A DNA stretch of 64,000 bases from Ceratothoa steindachneri (GCA_963969495.1 OZ018333.1:17639937-17703936); one strand, 5' to 3'; counted from the first letter of the stretch, positions 34,571 through 46,059 are shown. Notes: generated from the letters alone by a model not told the origin. Translations and numbers: made by a program.

Positions 34571-36333
34571 TACTTCTTCATGGTTGTTCCCACTTCAAAG
34601 TTCTAAAGCTTTCCACCAGCATTATTGTAAAATGTTTTGGAGAGATTGGGGTCCCCTTCTCAACACAGTTGGGTAGCGTTTATTATGTGGTCCCTCTCGT
34701 TTATGTGGTCCTTCTCGTTTATGTGGAAAAAAATATCTCAAAACGTTGAGAGATTTCAATAAATTTTGTGGAGGGGGGCAAGAAAGATTTCATTCGCTAC
34801 TTGGGTGGATCTTTATATTTTCTTTACCTTTACAAATAACATAAAGAAATAATGATGCAGTATATTGAAGATACACAGAGAAGGGCACCTTATGATGTGT
34901 TACAAAGATACACAATTTGATCCTGATCTGTGAGATGAAGATATATATATGGAGGAACAATCTTTACAGAGTGGTAGAAATATGGAATGCCATCACATTA
35001 CAGTAATGGAGAGTGGTAGAAATATAGGAATGCCATCATTGTGTAGCTGAGATAATATAAATTTAGGATGTTTCAAATAGTTTTCGTCTATCTGCTAATG
35101 GTAAAAAGTTATATCTGGATGAATAGGAGTTGCGTATCTGCCACTATGGACAATCAGCTTTTAGTTGATAATAAACAAACCACGGAAGATCGAAGCATGA
35201 TTCCAAATGCGACGCTACAAGTTTCTAGAGTGAAGGAATAAATAGACCACGAATAGCCTGAAGTTGCCAGGTGTCACCATCTTGGGGTTATCAGCGGTCG
35301 CTGGCTGCACCAATTTCTAATGCAAGGGGGAGGTTTCCAGTGTGAAGGAATTATATAGCGCTACTTAATTTTTCCTATCGCTGATCATGAATAGAAATCC
35401 GGATTCATTCCGCCATTACGGAAGATCCTAATTTCTTTACACGCCTTTGCCTGGTCTGGGAACGAGTTCACCGGATTGTTCAGGTTTTTAATAACAATGG
35501 CGTTGCCGGAGGTATGCGTCTCCGAGTGTTTTCTAATGACGATGTTGCACGTCTCTCTATATGTAAGAGTGTATGTCAATGTATGTTTTGTTAATTTTGT
35601 TTAGTGCTCTTATAACTTAATCAGTGTTTACTGAGTCATTTTTTTATTTCAATCTATTACTCCCATATTAAGAGTTATTTCGTATTGTTATCTGCAACAA
35701 GCATGGATCAGCATGTACATAAATGATCATATGTACTTTCGTTTCTTCCGAAACCTGGTTGCCTGGAGTAGTGTTTGTACTAGTATGCTGGTTAAAAGTT
35801 TCGTAATTTATGTTTCTGATAAAAAATGATAGTCTATATTTTTTAAATTTTTCAAGTCCCATTAAAAAAAAACTGCAGAAGCTTTGAACCATGCCATTGA
35901 CATCCTAATTTCCTTAAGCATATTGTAAACAGTCTAGCTAATAGCTCATGAAGACCTTCGCCACAAGAATTTATAAGCTAGAATCCGCTACTTTTCGCCT
36001 AGCTTTAAGGTTGTATCGAGGAAGCTGTCTCTATAGCCTCGCGATAAATCGTCACTGCATTTGTTGGTTTATTTACAAATGGTTTCTTTGCGTGCGAATA
36101 AGTTTAGCAAATATATTATGTGCGTATAAGTTCGCAAATATATATATATTTTGGAACCGTGTGTATAAGGTTTGCTTTGATATTACTGTGATTACTGAAT
36201 TTCATCACAAGCTGTTTCTTTTTTATTTCTCTTGTCTGTTTACTTTTTCTGCGTTTATCTCATTTTTGTTATATTTAGATTAGCTTTATTTTTATTATAT
36301 ATACATATACAAGACTCTATCTGTGGGCTGTTT
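34571..36333. other. No gene recognised
   Basis: A/T-rich DNA. Short direct repeats with GTGAAGGAAT occur at 35,232 and 35,337. A minus-strand frame at 35,579-35,385 has a mixed composition that could be an exon or chance. I do not recognise it. Confidence 0.35.
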
Positions 36334-37310
36334 TACGAGGGGCGGTCAATAAGATTTGCGAATCGGTAGGGCAAAACAGAAGAAGGGGGATGGCTGTTTG
36401 TGGGGGTGTTAGAACAGGTTATGACAAGTCAGGACCTGCAGCCGCACGCTCCTGCCTCGTCTATTTAAGAAACAGTAGCTGATCGCAGATCGTCAGCCAA
36501 AAAATTTTCAACGATAGATAAGGTTGAGCACCGCGCAGTGTAAAAACTTTTGACCAAGGAAGGCAAGAATGCAAAAGAGATCCATGAACGCATGGTTGCA
36601 GTGTACACCGACACCGCCCCTCCATATGCAACCATTGCTCGCTGGAATGGGGAGTTCCACCATGGTCGTGAGTCCCTTGAAGATGACCCCCGTCCAGGAC
36701 GACCGGCAGATGTCACCAACGAGGACAATGTGGCCCGTGTGCAGAAGATGATCCTCGAAAATAGACGGGTGAAGGTCAAAGAAATCGAGCGAAAGCTTGG
36801 AATATCACATGGAAGTGTTATCAACATCATCCACGACAATTTGCCCCATGATCGACTTCAACGTTGTCAAAGTCCACAAGGCCAGAGTTGCACAAGCTGC
36901 CCTGCGCGAGTGCGGATTCGAGGAGCTCAACCACCCCCCTACAGTCCAGATCTGGCCCCTAGCTACTACTTTTTATTCCGCCAGCTCAAAGCTGCACTGC
37001 GTGGACGCACGTTTGGGGACGATGAAGATGTCCAGCTCGCCGTCCAGGAGTGAATTGAACAGCAGTCGGGAGATTTCTGGTTGTCGGGAATTCGAAGCCT
37101 CAGGGACAAGTGGCGCAAGTGCATTTAAAAAAAAAAAAATTATAGAGCCCATCTGGCAACTGCCCACTCGGGCATAAGTCGCCGAAAAGCACGACAGCCT
37201 AGAACTAGGCTACTTTAAAATAAAATTATGAAAAAATAACAAAGATAAATATTGGAAAAACTTAACAATCAGGAAGCAATCTCCGGCAGTGGGGGGGGGG
37301 GAGGTCCCCC

Positions 37311-38394
37311 TTACCCCGGTGCAGGAGAGTGCAACCTACAAACAAAAAAATAACTAACGAAAAAACAGAAAAGAACCTTAAATAAAAGGGAAGAAGCCCG
37401 ACCTCCCCCCCAAAAGTCAACAAGTCCACAAGTCAATGTGCACGAATCCGCCCCGAGTACAAGGGACAGGCGGTAGCGACCCCGCCCATCCCGGTACCGG
37501 GATAGGTATCGTGCGCGAAGATCACCCAGACTGGGACATTCGACAAGAATGTGCCGAACAGTCTGGGGGACGACGCAGTCGTTGCAATAGGGTGCAAGCG
37601 AGCGCTCCATCAAATAGCAATGCGTCACACGAGTGTGTCCGATTCGGAGACGACAGAAAGCGACCTGAAGCCGCCGCGGTATTAGGAGATAGGTCCATAG
37701 GAACAGTCGCGGCGCAATGGCACGCAACTTTAAGTTCCCTTCGACCGTCTCCCATCTTCTTTGCCAAGCAGTCCGAAGAGCTACCCGTATTCCTGCCATG
37801 TAGTCGGTGTGAGGAAGAGCGAAACACTGGTCCGGTCGCAGAGTCCTCACAGACTCTTTGGCGCCCTCATCGGCGTGCTCATTGCCCGCAATTCCTACAT
37901 GTCCATGGAACCCAGGAGAAGATAATCTCGACATCTGCCCGGCTCGCCAAAACCGTGGCGTCACGGATATCGCGAACCAGGGGATGCGGAGATTCCAATG
38001 CCCCGAGAGCACTCAGGGCGCTTTGTGAGTCGCTATAGATCACAATCCGGTCTTCGAACCGGGCACGTCGCGTAATCTCGTGTACCGAGTGGTGTATTGC
38101 CACCAGCTCAGCCGTGAAGACAGACGCAGAGCCTGGCAGAGCCCCGCTGACTTCAAACAGACGGGATACGACGTGGAGGCCGACCCCCTCTTGGGACTCG
38201 GAGCCATCCGTATACACTGGCACGGTTCCAGCGTGACACGAGGTGTGCTCCAAAAAGGTCGAACGCATTACTGCCGGCGCAATAAGGGCTTGGGAAGCAG
38301 AGGCGTGGCGACAAATAGCAAAATTTGGTACCCTCCAGGGTGGCGTCCTGGGCAGAACCAGGGGCGCCACCGGCCCGAGAGCTATATCTAGCTC
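37311..38394 (-). pseudogene. RNase H domain and C-terminal tail of the I-clade ORF2
   Basis: RNase H removes the RNA strand after reverse transcription. The frame 38,370-37,879 shows VPVYTDGSESQEGVGLHVVS, FTAELVAIHHSVHEI and IVIYSDSQSALSALGAL, giving the Asp, Glu and Asp of the active site. It stops after IFSWVP. The frame 38,012-37,311 continues with HVGIAGNEHADEGAKESV, which carries the fourth acidic residue. A frameshift near 37,905 therefore splits the domain. The tail contains RLRIGHTRVTHCYLM, PYCNDCVVPQTVRHILVECP, the His/Cys motif typical after RNase H in I-type elements. A stop or frame change also separates it from the RT frame at about 38,390. Confidence 0.88.
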
Positions 38395-40200
38395 TTAAAT
38401 GAGTTTCCTGGCCCTAAACCCAAATGACTTAGGGTATGACTGGCGACTCTCGGCGGCATAGGCACCGTCGAGATCAGCTGCGGATGCAGTGAGAGCTGTT
38501 GGCGACTGAGGGAGGCCCCGTGCTCGCGCGTACAGGCGAGTGATGCACTGCACGCGGCGCAAAGCGAGTGGCGTCTTCCTAGCATCGACCAACAGGCTCT
38601 CAATGGAAGAAGTGCGGAAGGCACCGGTTGCCAGGCGGAGGCCGGTGTGGTGGATCGAATCCACCTTCCGCAAAAAACGCTTGACTGCGGATGCATAAAA
38701 CTCGCATCCGTAGTCGAGCTTCGAACAAACAAAGGATCGATAAAAAAGTAGGGCAGTAGTCCTATCAGCGACCATAGTGCTGAACGTCACGGAACGGAGA
38801 ATATCCATGGCACGGGTACATGAGACCCTAAGGCTGCGAATATGAGCCTCCCAGGTGAGGCGTCGGTCGAATACAAGACCAAGGAAACAGTGCGACTCAA
38901 CCACATCCAGGCGCACCCCATTAAGAAACAAACCTGGGTCGGGGTGAAGCCGTGGATGGCGGAAGAAGTGCACCACCTTAGTCTTGGAAAAAGAAAACCG
39001 ATACCTGTGAGCTTCGTCATAGCGAGAGACTCGGTTCAATGCCTGTTGGAGTCGACGCTCCAGAGTTGGCATCTGGGCCGCGCCAAAAGAGATCGAAAGG
39101 TCGTCCACGTAGAGCGTAGCGAGAACATCTTCCGGCAGCACCGAGGTGATGCCATTGATGCTCAGGGAAAAGAGTGTGACACTGAGGACACTTCCCTGCG
39201 GGACACTCTCTTCCTGCTCCTTTGGGCCGGAGAGAGCTTCCCCCACCCGTACGCGGAATCGACGATCTCGCAAAAATTCAGATATAAAGACTGGGAGGTG
39301 TCCCCTCGCCCCCATCGTGTGGAGGGTCTCCATGATACCGTATCGCCATGTGGTATCATAGGCCTTCTCCAGATCAAAAAAGACCCTGGGGTAGTGCTGT
39401 CTACGAAGGATAGCATCGCAGACGGCATTTTCCAGTCGGAGCAGAGCATCCGACGTGGAGTGGAACTTGCGGAAGCCGCACTGTGCAGAAGACAGATGGC
39501 CTCCGCTGTCCAGGAAAAAGGCTGATCTAACATTTACCAATTTCTCCATCAACTTGCACACGCAAGAGGTTAGAGAGATTGGGCGGAAACCGGTCGGAGT
39601 AGAGGGATCTCTCTCCGGCTTGCAAAAGGCGAGCACAGTAGCGATACGCCAGGAATCTGGGAGAAGACCCTCCACCCAGATCCTGTTGAACAAATCTAAC
39701 AGAAAGGCCATGCCTCGCTCACCCAGGTCTCGAAGCATGGCGTACGGGACATCGTCCGAACCATGTGCGGTGTCCGCGTACGAAGCAAGAGCGGAGCGCA
39801 ACTCGCTCTCAGTAAACCTGTCGTTGAAGGGTTCTCCGCCTCTGGAAGTAAAGTCCAGCCGGCGGCATTCCGCGACATCACGACGTGCATTGAATGCTGG
39901 TGGAGCAGCATCCCGGTTAGAGAATGCGGAAAAAGCGGTCGCTAAGGATTCCGCCACGGACGCGGGGCCCGAGATTGCGGTCCCATTCTCCTGGAGAACG
40001 GGAGAGGGGTCCTGCGAGAACTTGCCCCGAATCCTTTTGACTCGCTTCCACACCTCAGCTAAAGGGGTCTTCCTGTTAAGTGAAGACACGTATGCCCGCC
40101 AAGAAGAGCGGCGGGCGTGCTTCGAAATATACCGGAACCTAGCCCTAGCCCGACGAAATTCAGCGACAGTGAAATCGTTCAGGCGGCGCTTATAGCGCAT
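38395..40200 (-). CDS. Reverse transcriptase, I-clade LINE
   Basis: An open frame of 601 codons. RT signatures appear in order: GFRPISLTSCVCKLMEKLV (residues about 204-222), CGFRKFHSTSDALLRLE (about 241-257), VFFDLEKAYDTTWRYG with the first catalytic Asp at about 276, SVPQGSVLSVTLFSLSING (about 332-350), and LYVDDLSISF with the catalytic Asp pair at about 366-367. The thumb and a linker follow. YVDD, rather than FADD, is usual for I-type elements. The Met at 40,200 is internal to ORF2. Upstream (40,200-40,510) the frame is broken before the endonuclease. The RT core itself looks intact. Confidence 0.93.
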   Translation of the reverse strand: MRYKRRLNDFTVAEFRRARARFRYISKHARRSSWRAYVSSLNRKTPLAEVWKRVKRIRGKFSQDPSPVLQENGTAISGPASVAESLATAFSAFSNRDAAPPAFNARRDVAECRRLDFTSRGGEPFNDRFTESELRSALASYADTAHGSDDVPYAMLRDLGERGMAFLLDLFNRIWVEGLLPDSWRIATVLAFCKPERDPSTPTGFRPISLTSCVCKLMEKLVNVRSAFFLDSGGHLSSAQCGFRKFHSTSDALLRLENAVCDAILRRQHYPRVFFDLEKAYDTTWRYGIMETLHTMGARGHLPVFISEFLRDRRFRVRVGEALSGPKEQEESVPQGSVLSVTLFSLSINGITSVLPEDVLATLYVDDLSISFGAAQMPTLERRLQQALNRVSRYDEAHRYRFSFSKTKVVHFFRHPRLHPDPGLFLNGVRLDVVESHCFLGLVFDRRLTWEAHIRSLRVSCTRAMDILRSVTFSTMVADRTTALLFYRSFVCSKLDYGCEFYASAVKRFLRKVDSIHHTGLRLATGAFRTSSIESLLVDARKTPLALRRVQCITRLYARARGLPQSPTALTASAADLDGAYAAESRQSYPKSFGFRARKLI

Positions 40201-40299
40201 GTAGGCATAACGCTTCTGTTTGAGGGCCGTCTCACACTCGGCCGACCACCATGAGAGTGGTCGGCGTGCAAAACAGCTAGACGTCCTAGAAATATTAGT

Positions 40300-41105
40300 C
40301 AGGCCGCGGCGATGAGGTTTCCGGAGAAGAACTCAACGGCCTCATCTACCGACCTAAACTCCTCGACTGAGATAGAAAATTCAGTCATTTCCTGAAATGC
40401 AGGCCACCGCGCCCGCGCCAAGCCCCACCAAGGTGGGCTCTTAGGCGGCAGTTGCCCTGAAAATTATATTTGAATGTGAAAGTGATCACTACCATGGAGG
40501 TCATTGACCACGCCTTCAATCAAAATCAGAAAGTGCATTCGAAGAGCACAAAGATAGGTCAAGGAAAGAAAATGAAGTGGTTCTCGGACAGTGATGCGTA
40601 AACTCATCCACGTTTAGGACGCCCATCTCAAGCTCTTCGATCAGATCGGCAAGGACTTGTCCCCTGGGATTTATGGAGTAATCTCCCCATAGAGGATGCC
40701 TGCCGTTCAGATCTCCAAGCAAGAGATAGGGCCTCGGCAACCGTGTCACGACACGGTGGAAGTCCCCCGCGTCGAAGTCAGCTGACGGTGGAATGTACGC
40801 AGAAATGATAGTATACCTCCTATCCAGGTGCAGCTGCACAGCCACTGCCTGAAAGGAGGTATCTAAAGAGAAAGGAAGAACGGAGACATCATGCCGGGTG
40901 TAAACCGCGCATCCCCCAGCCCGGCTATCTCGCGGTGGTGGGGTCGCAAGACCCTTATACCCCGGGAGGGCGGGCAGGGGGCACACGCCTAGCATGGTCT
41001 CCTGCAAAAAGATAGCTAACGGGGAACGGGATGAGACGAGCCTCCGCAGCTCCTCCCAGTTGGCCCGGAGTCCACGGCAATTCTATTGAAGGAATATACC
41101 CTTCA
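40300..41105 (-). pseudogene. AP-type endonuclease domain of the I-clade ORF2
   Basis: The domain starts at about 41,100 as GIFLQ-stop-NCRGLRANWEELRRLV. The stop TAG stands where a Trp codon is expected. The frame then continues to 40,516: IFLQETMLG with the catalytic Glu, GGCAVYTRHDVSVLPF, YTIISAYIPPSADFD, YLLLGDLNGRHPLWG with the Asp-Asn pair, TTSFSFLDLSLCSS. After a frame change near 40,510, VVNDLHGSDHFHIQI gives the final Ser-Asp-His motif. So all catalytic motifs are present, and one stop and one frameshift disrupt the domain. The remaining stretch to 40,200 is the linker to the RT. Confidence 0.88.
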
Positions 41106-41108
41106 GGC

Positions 41109-43313
41109 CTAGCTCGGAAGAGACGCGGGGGCCATCCTCGAACAGGAGAACCTCACGGGAATGGCCGTACGCTTCCTGGGGGCCGAACCCCGGGCGCCGT
41201 TGTTTGGACAAAGCGCTGAAGGCGCTGTCACCTTCGAGGACTTATTGGGGGAGGTTGGACTCGCCATGCGAGTCTTTTCCTTCCTCCGCCTCGAAACCTT
41301 ATGCGGGCGTTGCGGCTTCGGAGGCGGGGGGCCCTTTTTTCGAGGAACCACCGTCTCCGAGCCACTCGCTCCACCTCGGGGTGTGGGCGAAGGAGCCGAA
41401 GCTCCTTTGTTGCTGTCCTCCTTTCGGGGAACAGCTTTAGGAACCCCGGAAGATGGCCTAGCGACCATCTTCAGGGGTGTTGCCTCCTGTGAGTCTAACG
41501 ACTCGGTGGAGGCACGTGGCCGTTTCGCCTTACGGGAAACGGTCACGCTGGGGGAAGAAGGGGGAGCCCTGGTTTTAGCCGGGGCTTGGTGTGAACCCTT
41601 TTTGCCGCAAGCTTTACCAGGGGAGCGCCCGGGTTGAGTAGAGCCCGCAGAAGGGCTCCGAATGGGCGCGGAAACAACCGTGCTCGTTGGCCTGGATGGG
41701 CCAGGAGCAGAGGGTGTCTTTCTAACTATTGAGGCATATGACGTCCCAGGCAGAACCTGGCGCGCCAGGATCAAGTCCTTAGCCTCGCGGAATGACAGTC
41801 AATCCTGGGCCTAAACGGCCAGGATTTCTTTCTCAGGGAGATATGCACCACATTGCTTCGAAGAAGCGGGGTGCGGCTCTCCGCAATGGACACACTTGGC
41901 CACACACGATTTGAAATTATCCTGTGCGGCCTTGGAGCAATTTACACATACTTCAGGTGACCCTGACTTTGCACGTCTACAACAACGATTCGTATGGCCG
42001 AAACGGTGACAGTAATAGCACCACCGCGGCAGTGGCACGAATGCCTTCACGCGGTAGCGGCACCAACCGGCACGCACCGACTCAGGGAGCTTGTCACAGT
42101 CGAACGTGACGAAGAGTGTAGGGGTGGGTCTCCCGTCCGAGAAACGGGTTACCTTCGGCTCTCTACCAATTGCACTAGCTAATCATCGCCTCTGATGGAT
42201 CATGTTGCTCTTGGCCAACATGGTGCCATCAGTGGAGCGAATAACAAGGAAGTGTTTGAAGCCAGCGGGCTCGAAAACGCCAGGTAACCTCTGAATCAGG
42301 CGCCCTGATGTCATCGAGGCTCCGCCCTGTGCACTTTTGGTCTTGGTCTTAGTCAGGAGCTCCGCACACGGGAGGGTAGAGGGGCCGGATGTGCCGATCT
42401 TGGCTTGGTCGCCTACCAAAGTGGCAGCAGACCCATCCGTCCCCGCAGAACCCGCGGATGTAGAGGAGCCCCAAGTCTTTTTTGTCTTTCTTGTCTTTTT
42501 ATTCTTCTTTTTAGGAGAGGAGGGTGGGGAATGAACCCGTTTATCACCTCCGCTGGCAGAAGCCCCCATGCCAGATGGACCGGCCTCAGCCAGGTCCCTC
42601 TCCGAAATAGAGAAGGTCCTGGTAGTCGTAGGGGCACCTGTCGGAGGAAATATCTCTCCTCCTTGTACTGCATCGGAGCCCTCAGCCATTTGAGGAGGAC
42701 CTTGCATAGGGGCAGATTCGGGTTCGGTGCTTGGTGCCGAGCCCGGATTTCCCCCCATGGAAGGCCCTACCGTCTGAAGCTGGGTCTCCTCAAGGACCAT
42801 GTCTATCACAGAAGGGGACTGCAGTTGGCCATCCCCTCCCAGGACATCGCAGGTTCCCTTGGCAGCGTCAAGAGTCTTTTGTGGGGAGGCACACGCCTTG
42901 ACCCCGGCAAGGTTTAATATTCTTGCCAGCAGGTCTTTTGAGGGAAGCGACCGAAGGGGCCTGGCTAACCTCTCCCTCCTAAGGGAGTTAGCCCTACCGA
43001 GCCGCTTACACGAGGGGCGGTCGGCAATGGGCTGCCTTCTGGCTTTCTTGGCAGTCCCCTTGGAAAGAACAGAGGGGACTGCCGCTGGAAGAAGGGAGGT
43101 GCCCGAAAGCACCTCCAGAGAAGGGGGTGAGAGGGAGTCCCCTTCACCCGTAGGCGTAGGAGAGGAGTAAGCCTCCTCTCCAGTTAAAGAAATATGGAGG
43201 GTCCCCTGCGAAAGCACAGGGGAGGAACCTCCATTTTTTCGGTGGAGCTGCCCGAGGGCGGCTTCTTCGATGAGCAAGGGGAAAATTAGGGGGAGATTTT
43301 TTTTTAACATCAT
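41109..43313 (-). pseudogene. ORF1 (gag-like) of the I-clade LINE, one frame with three stops
   Basis: The frames 43,313-42,183, 42,182-41,811 and 41,774-41,109 are all in register, so ORF1 is a single frame of about 735 codons. It is interrupted only by in-frame stops near 42,184, 41,812 and 41,800. The N-terminal half is Ser/Pro/Gly-rich with a basic patch (SPKKKNKKTRKTKKTWGS). Near residue 350 a folded region begins (RLIQRLPGVFEPAGFKHFLV). Zinc knuckles follow at 41,820-42,020: CYYCHRFGHTNRCC, CVNCSKAAQDNFKSC and CVHCGEPHPASSKQC. The C-terminal part is again basic and low in complexity. This protein should coat element RNA. The start Met is the first in frame and is not independently supported. 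Confidence 0.85.
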
Positions 43314-43584
43314 TGGGCATGCTGACCCTTTTTTTATACGAGACGCAATAGCTCACCACCTCTCACAGTTGCCCGCACTGCAAGAGGTGCTTGCAGGCCT
43401 GGCAGAGCCAGGCGCCGCCATTTGGGACCACCCCTCCCGCCTGGTGGCCTGGCAGTCCATCGGATTGGCGGCTCCTCTTTGAACACGGCGTAAAAAGATA
43501 GATTGTGAAGAGGAGAGGAAAAGAGATGTGAGGAAGGTATGGGTGGGGATGAAGCAGGTTGACAAAAAAAAACCATCCCAAACC

Positions 43585-43655
43585 GGAGCTCAGTGGTTAG
43601 GGAACGTTGTCCTCTCCCCCCTCAGCCCCGATCCGGGACGGTTAGCTTGAGAATG
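43585..43655 (+). repeat. tRNA-like sequence at the 5' edge of the LINE insertion
   Basis: The plus strand reads CCGGAGCTCAGTGGTTAGGG, a good A box, followed about 45 bp later by CCCCGATCCGGGACGG, a possible degenerate B box. It may be a SINE head on the strand opposite to the LINE, or chance within the LINE leader. No complete cloverleaf can be drawn. Confidence 0.35.
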
Positions 43656-43962
43656 AGGTCAGCATCTACCCTGTGAAATTAGAGGCTGACCAGAGAAAGT
43701 TGTGGGAAAGGTTGTATGAATAGCGACGAAGTAGGGGAGAAATACAGGCTATCTGAAGGAAGGAAGAGTGGCTATGCTAGGGCCGGACGGAGCGCTGGAT
43801 CCCGTCAGCACGGCGGCCATGATGGCAAATCGCCGCGCCCCTTACGGGGTGGCGCAGGTGCATTGAAGTCGAGGGTAGTTATATTGAAAAATAATAAAAC
43901 ACTTTTCCTCATATCTCGTTTCCTCATATCCGAATTGCAAAACTTATTGACCGCCCCTCGTA

Positions 43963-44389
43963 TGTGCTGGCTGGGTTTTGAAAATGACGAGTTCTGGCTG
44001 ACCAAACGTTTTCTCTGTTCGACAGGAAATAAATTTATTAATTCATCCTGTTTGATATTCGCTACCTCTCAAAAGTTAGAGATGATGCACATAGTTTTGT
44101 ATTTTTGTAGTTTTATTTATTTCAAATTACCAAGGCATGTTTTTTTTTAGGTATATAATTTTAAAGTAACTTTTATTTCACAATTTTATTACACTCTCAG
44201 CTTGCCCTCAATGCAAAATAAACATTTAAACAAACTCATATTATTTTACACTCAGGAAATAAGTGTGGCAGATGTAAATGCAAATCCAGTTCAAATTTGA
44301 GCAACATCATTGCCTACATTCTCAATGAAAGCAACGGATGCCATGATGCTCGCCACGTTTTTTAGTCGTGTGGTACTCTATGTGGGTCG
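43963..44389. other. No gene seen
   Basis: A/T-rich unique DNA between the mariner end and the next repeat family copy. Confidence 0.4.
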
Positions 44390-45120
44390 GTTGATCCCTG
44401 TTTTGCTTTTTCTTTGTTTTGGTAATAACATTGTAACTATTCAAATAATTCTAACGAAATTTGAAACCCATATGTTGTTTATCATTTCTTTTCGAATGAT
44501 ATAATTGTCAAGGTCCTACCAAGTTAGCCCATTAATTATTTTGTTATGGTAATAACATTGTAACTATTCGGGCGAGTCTAACAAAATTTGAAAGCCTTAT
44601 GTTGTTTTTCATTCTCTTTCGAATGTTATAATTGCCAAGGTCCTCCCAAGGTTAGCCCATTAATTATTTTGTTATAGTAATAACATTGTAACTATTCGGG
44701 CGAGTCTAACAAAATTTGAAAGCCTTATGTTGTTTTACATTCCCTTTCGAATGATATAATTGAAAAGGTCCTCCCAAGGTTAGTCCTGGGATTATTTGGA
44801 AATAACATCTTAACTATTCGACCGATTCTAACGAAATTTGAAACCCTTATGTTGTTTTACATTCCCATTCGAATGATATAATTTCCAAAGTCATCCCAAA
44901 GTTATCCTGGGAATTATTTGGCAATAACATCATAACTATTCGGCCGATTCTAACGAAATTTGAAACCCTTATGTTGTTTAACATTCTCTTTTGCATGATA
45001 TAATTGCCAAGGTCCTACCAAGGTTAGTCCGGGAATTATTCAAAGTTTTGAAGGTCGTAAGGTCATAAATAAGAATAAGTGAGGGCACGCGACTTTGGTC
45101 AGCAAACCTTGTTTATTTAG
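44390..45120 (-). repeat. Dispersed repeat family, five ~115-130-bp subunits (minus orientation)
   Basis: Reverse complement of the repeat at 22.2-22.6 kb. Five subunits each carry AACGAAATTTGAAACCC-like and AATGATATAATTGCCAAGG-like blocks. The right edge contains GGGCACGCGACTTTGGTC at about 45,083-45,102, matching the start of the plus-strand copies. Together with 45,640-45,868 it forms a large inverted pair around a Tc1 relic. Confidence 0.85.
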
Positions 45121-45239
45121 GCGACCCATCTGGTGACTGCTTGCCAGTAGCTTGTTACAGTGCCCCGTAATAACCACAAGCCGTGTTTATGGTTTGTTTC
45201 TGGTTTCAGAAATTAAAAATCTTCATTAAAGTTGGCTCA

Positions 45240-46020
45240 AATGTTCAACTCTCTCCAGTGAAGAAATTAAACATCATGGCGTTGAGAATCGAGGGTCTAA
45301 GCTACCGGGAAATCTCGACGAAGGTACCGCTGTCCGCTCCGCTGTCGAATGATTTGAGGAATATAGGAAAATTCTAGACAGGACTAGATCAAAGAGCCCC
45401 AGGAAGACCTCCAAATCTCTAGATAAGTTCATCCCAGGCACGAGTTTAAGAAACCGCCGCATGACCGCACTTAAATTTGCTACCAAAGTTAGTGAAGCCA
45501 GTGAATGACTACCTCAACTTCACTTGTGAAGAGGAGGCTCTTTGCAAGTGGATGACAAGGTAACTGTGCAACAGGAAACCTTTATTGGGGCTAATAAATA
45601 GGAGTAAGCGACTGTTATGGGCGAACGAACATAAAACATGGTATGCTGACCAAAGTCGCGTGCTCTCACTTATTCTGATTTAAGACCTTACGACTTTCAA
45701 TAATTCCCGGACTAACCTTAGGAGGACCTTGGCAATTATATCAGTCGAAAGAAAATGTAAAACAGCATTTCTTTAGAATCGGCCGAATAGTTACAACATT
45801 ATTACCCAAACAAAAAACCGATCAACCAAAAAAGTGAGATATAGAGTCGCACGCGACTAAAACCATAGTCAAATGATCAATGGAAGCGTTTGATGAGACG
45901 AAGTTTGGACGGAGGAGAACTGTTGAAAGGAGCGAATTTGCTGCATTATACCAAAATGTTAAACATGACGCTGGTAGTGTAATAGTTTAGCAGTGTCTAG
46001 CAGGAGATACAGTTTGAGAA
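45240..46020 (+). pseudogene. Tc1-type transposase relic, interrupted by a dispersed repeat
   Basis: The frame from about 45,250 reads LSPVKKLNIMALRIEGLSYR and EISTKVPLS, a helix-turn-helix start. Then, across stops, APGRPPNL and KPLLGLINRSKRLLWANEHK with TWYADQ near 45,640. The repeat copy 45,640-45,868 interrupts it. Afterwards FDETKFGRRRTVERSE carries the first catalytic Asp, and VKHDAGSVIV near 45,960 continues the transposase core. It ends near 46,010. It is too short and broken to be functional. Confidence 0.62.
45640..45868 (+). repeat. Dispersed repeat family, short plus-strand copy
   Basis: Starts with GACCAAAGTCGCGTGCTCTC and ends in GAGTCGCACGCGACTAAAAC. One internal subunit is present. 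It sits inside the Tc1 relic, which gives its insertion boundaries. Confidence 0.75.
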
Positions 46021-46059
46021 TGCCCTAACTGGTACAAGAAGAGTGTAATCCGGTCCTAT

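Larger units (their letters stand above)
37127..43849 (-). mobile_element. Near full-length I-clade LINE (ORF1, endonuclease, RT, RNase H)
   Basis: This element of about 6.7 kb is inserted in a mariner. The 15-bp sequence TGGCGCARGTGCATT flanks it on both sides (37,112-37,126 and 43,850-43,864) with one mismatch, a convincing target duplication. Gene order on the minus strand is gag-like ORF1, AP endonuclease, RT with YVDD, then RNase H, as in I-superfamily LINEs. It is much more GC-rich than its surroundings. Damage is limited to several stops and a few frameshifts. At the 3' boundary the minus strand ends in a T run, not a poly(A) tail, which is unusual. Confidence 0.9.
36336..43960 (+). 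mobile_element. Internally deleted mariner (copy 2), split by a LINE insertion
   Basis: The left part is 36,336-37,126 and the right part 43,850-43,960. TA lies at 36,334-36,335 and 43,961-43,962. Both inverted termini are good (CGAGGGGCGGTCAATAAG at left). The coding relic has HTH segments (TIARWNGEFHHGRESLEDD, NEDNVARVQKMILENRRVKV, EIERKLGISHGSVINIIHDN). It then joins directly to IDFNVVKVHKARVAQAAL with the same internal deletion as copies 1 and 3, extended by about 40 bp on the 5' side. The start is disrupted near 36,540. An I-clade LINE sits in the 3' part. Confidence 0.88.

Noticed and set aside
35385..35579. 64-codon minus-strand frame with balanced composition
   Set aside because: It could be an exon, but I recognise no family and see no clear splice context.
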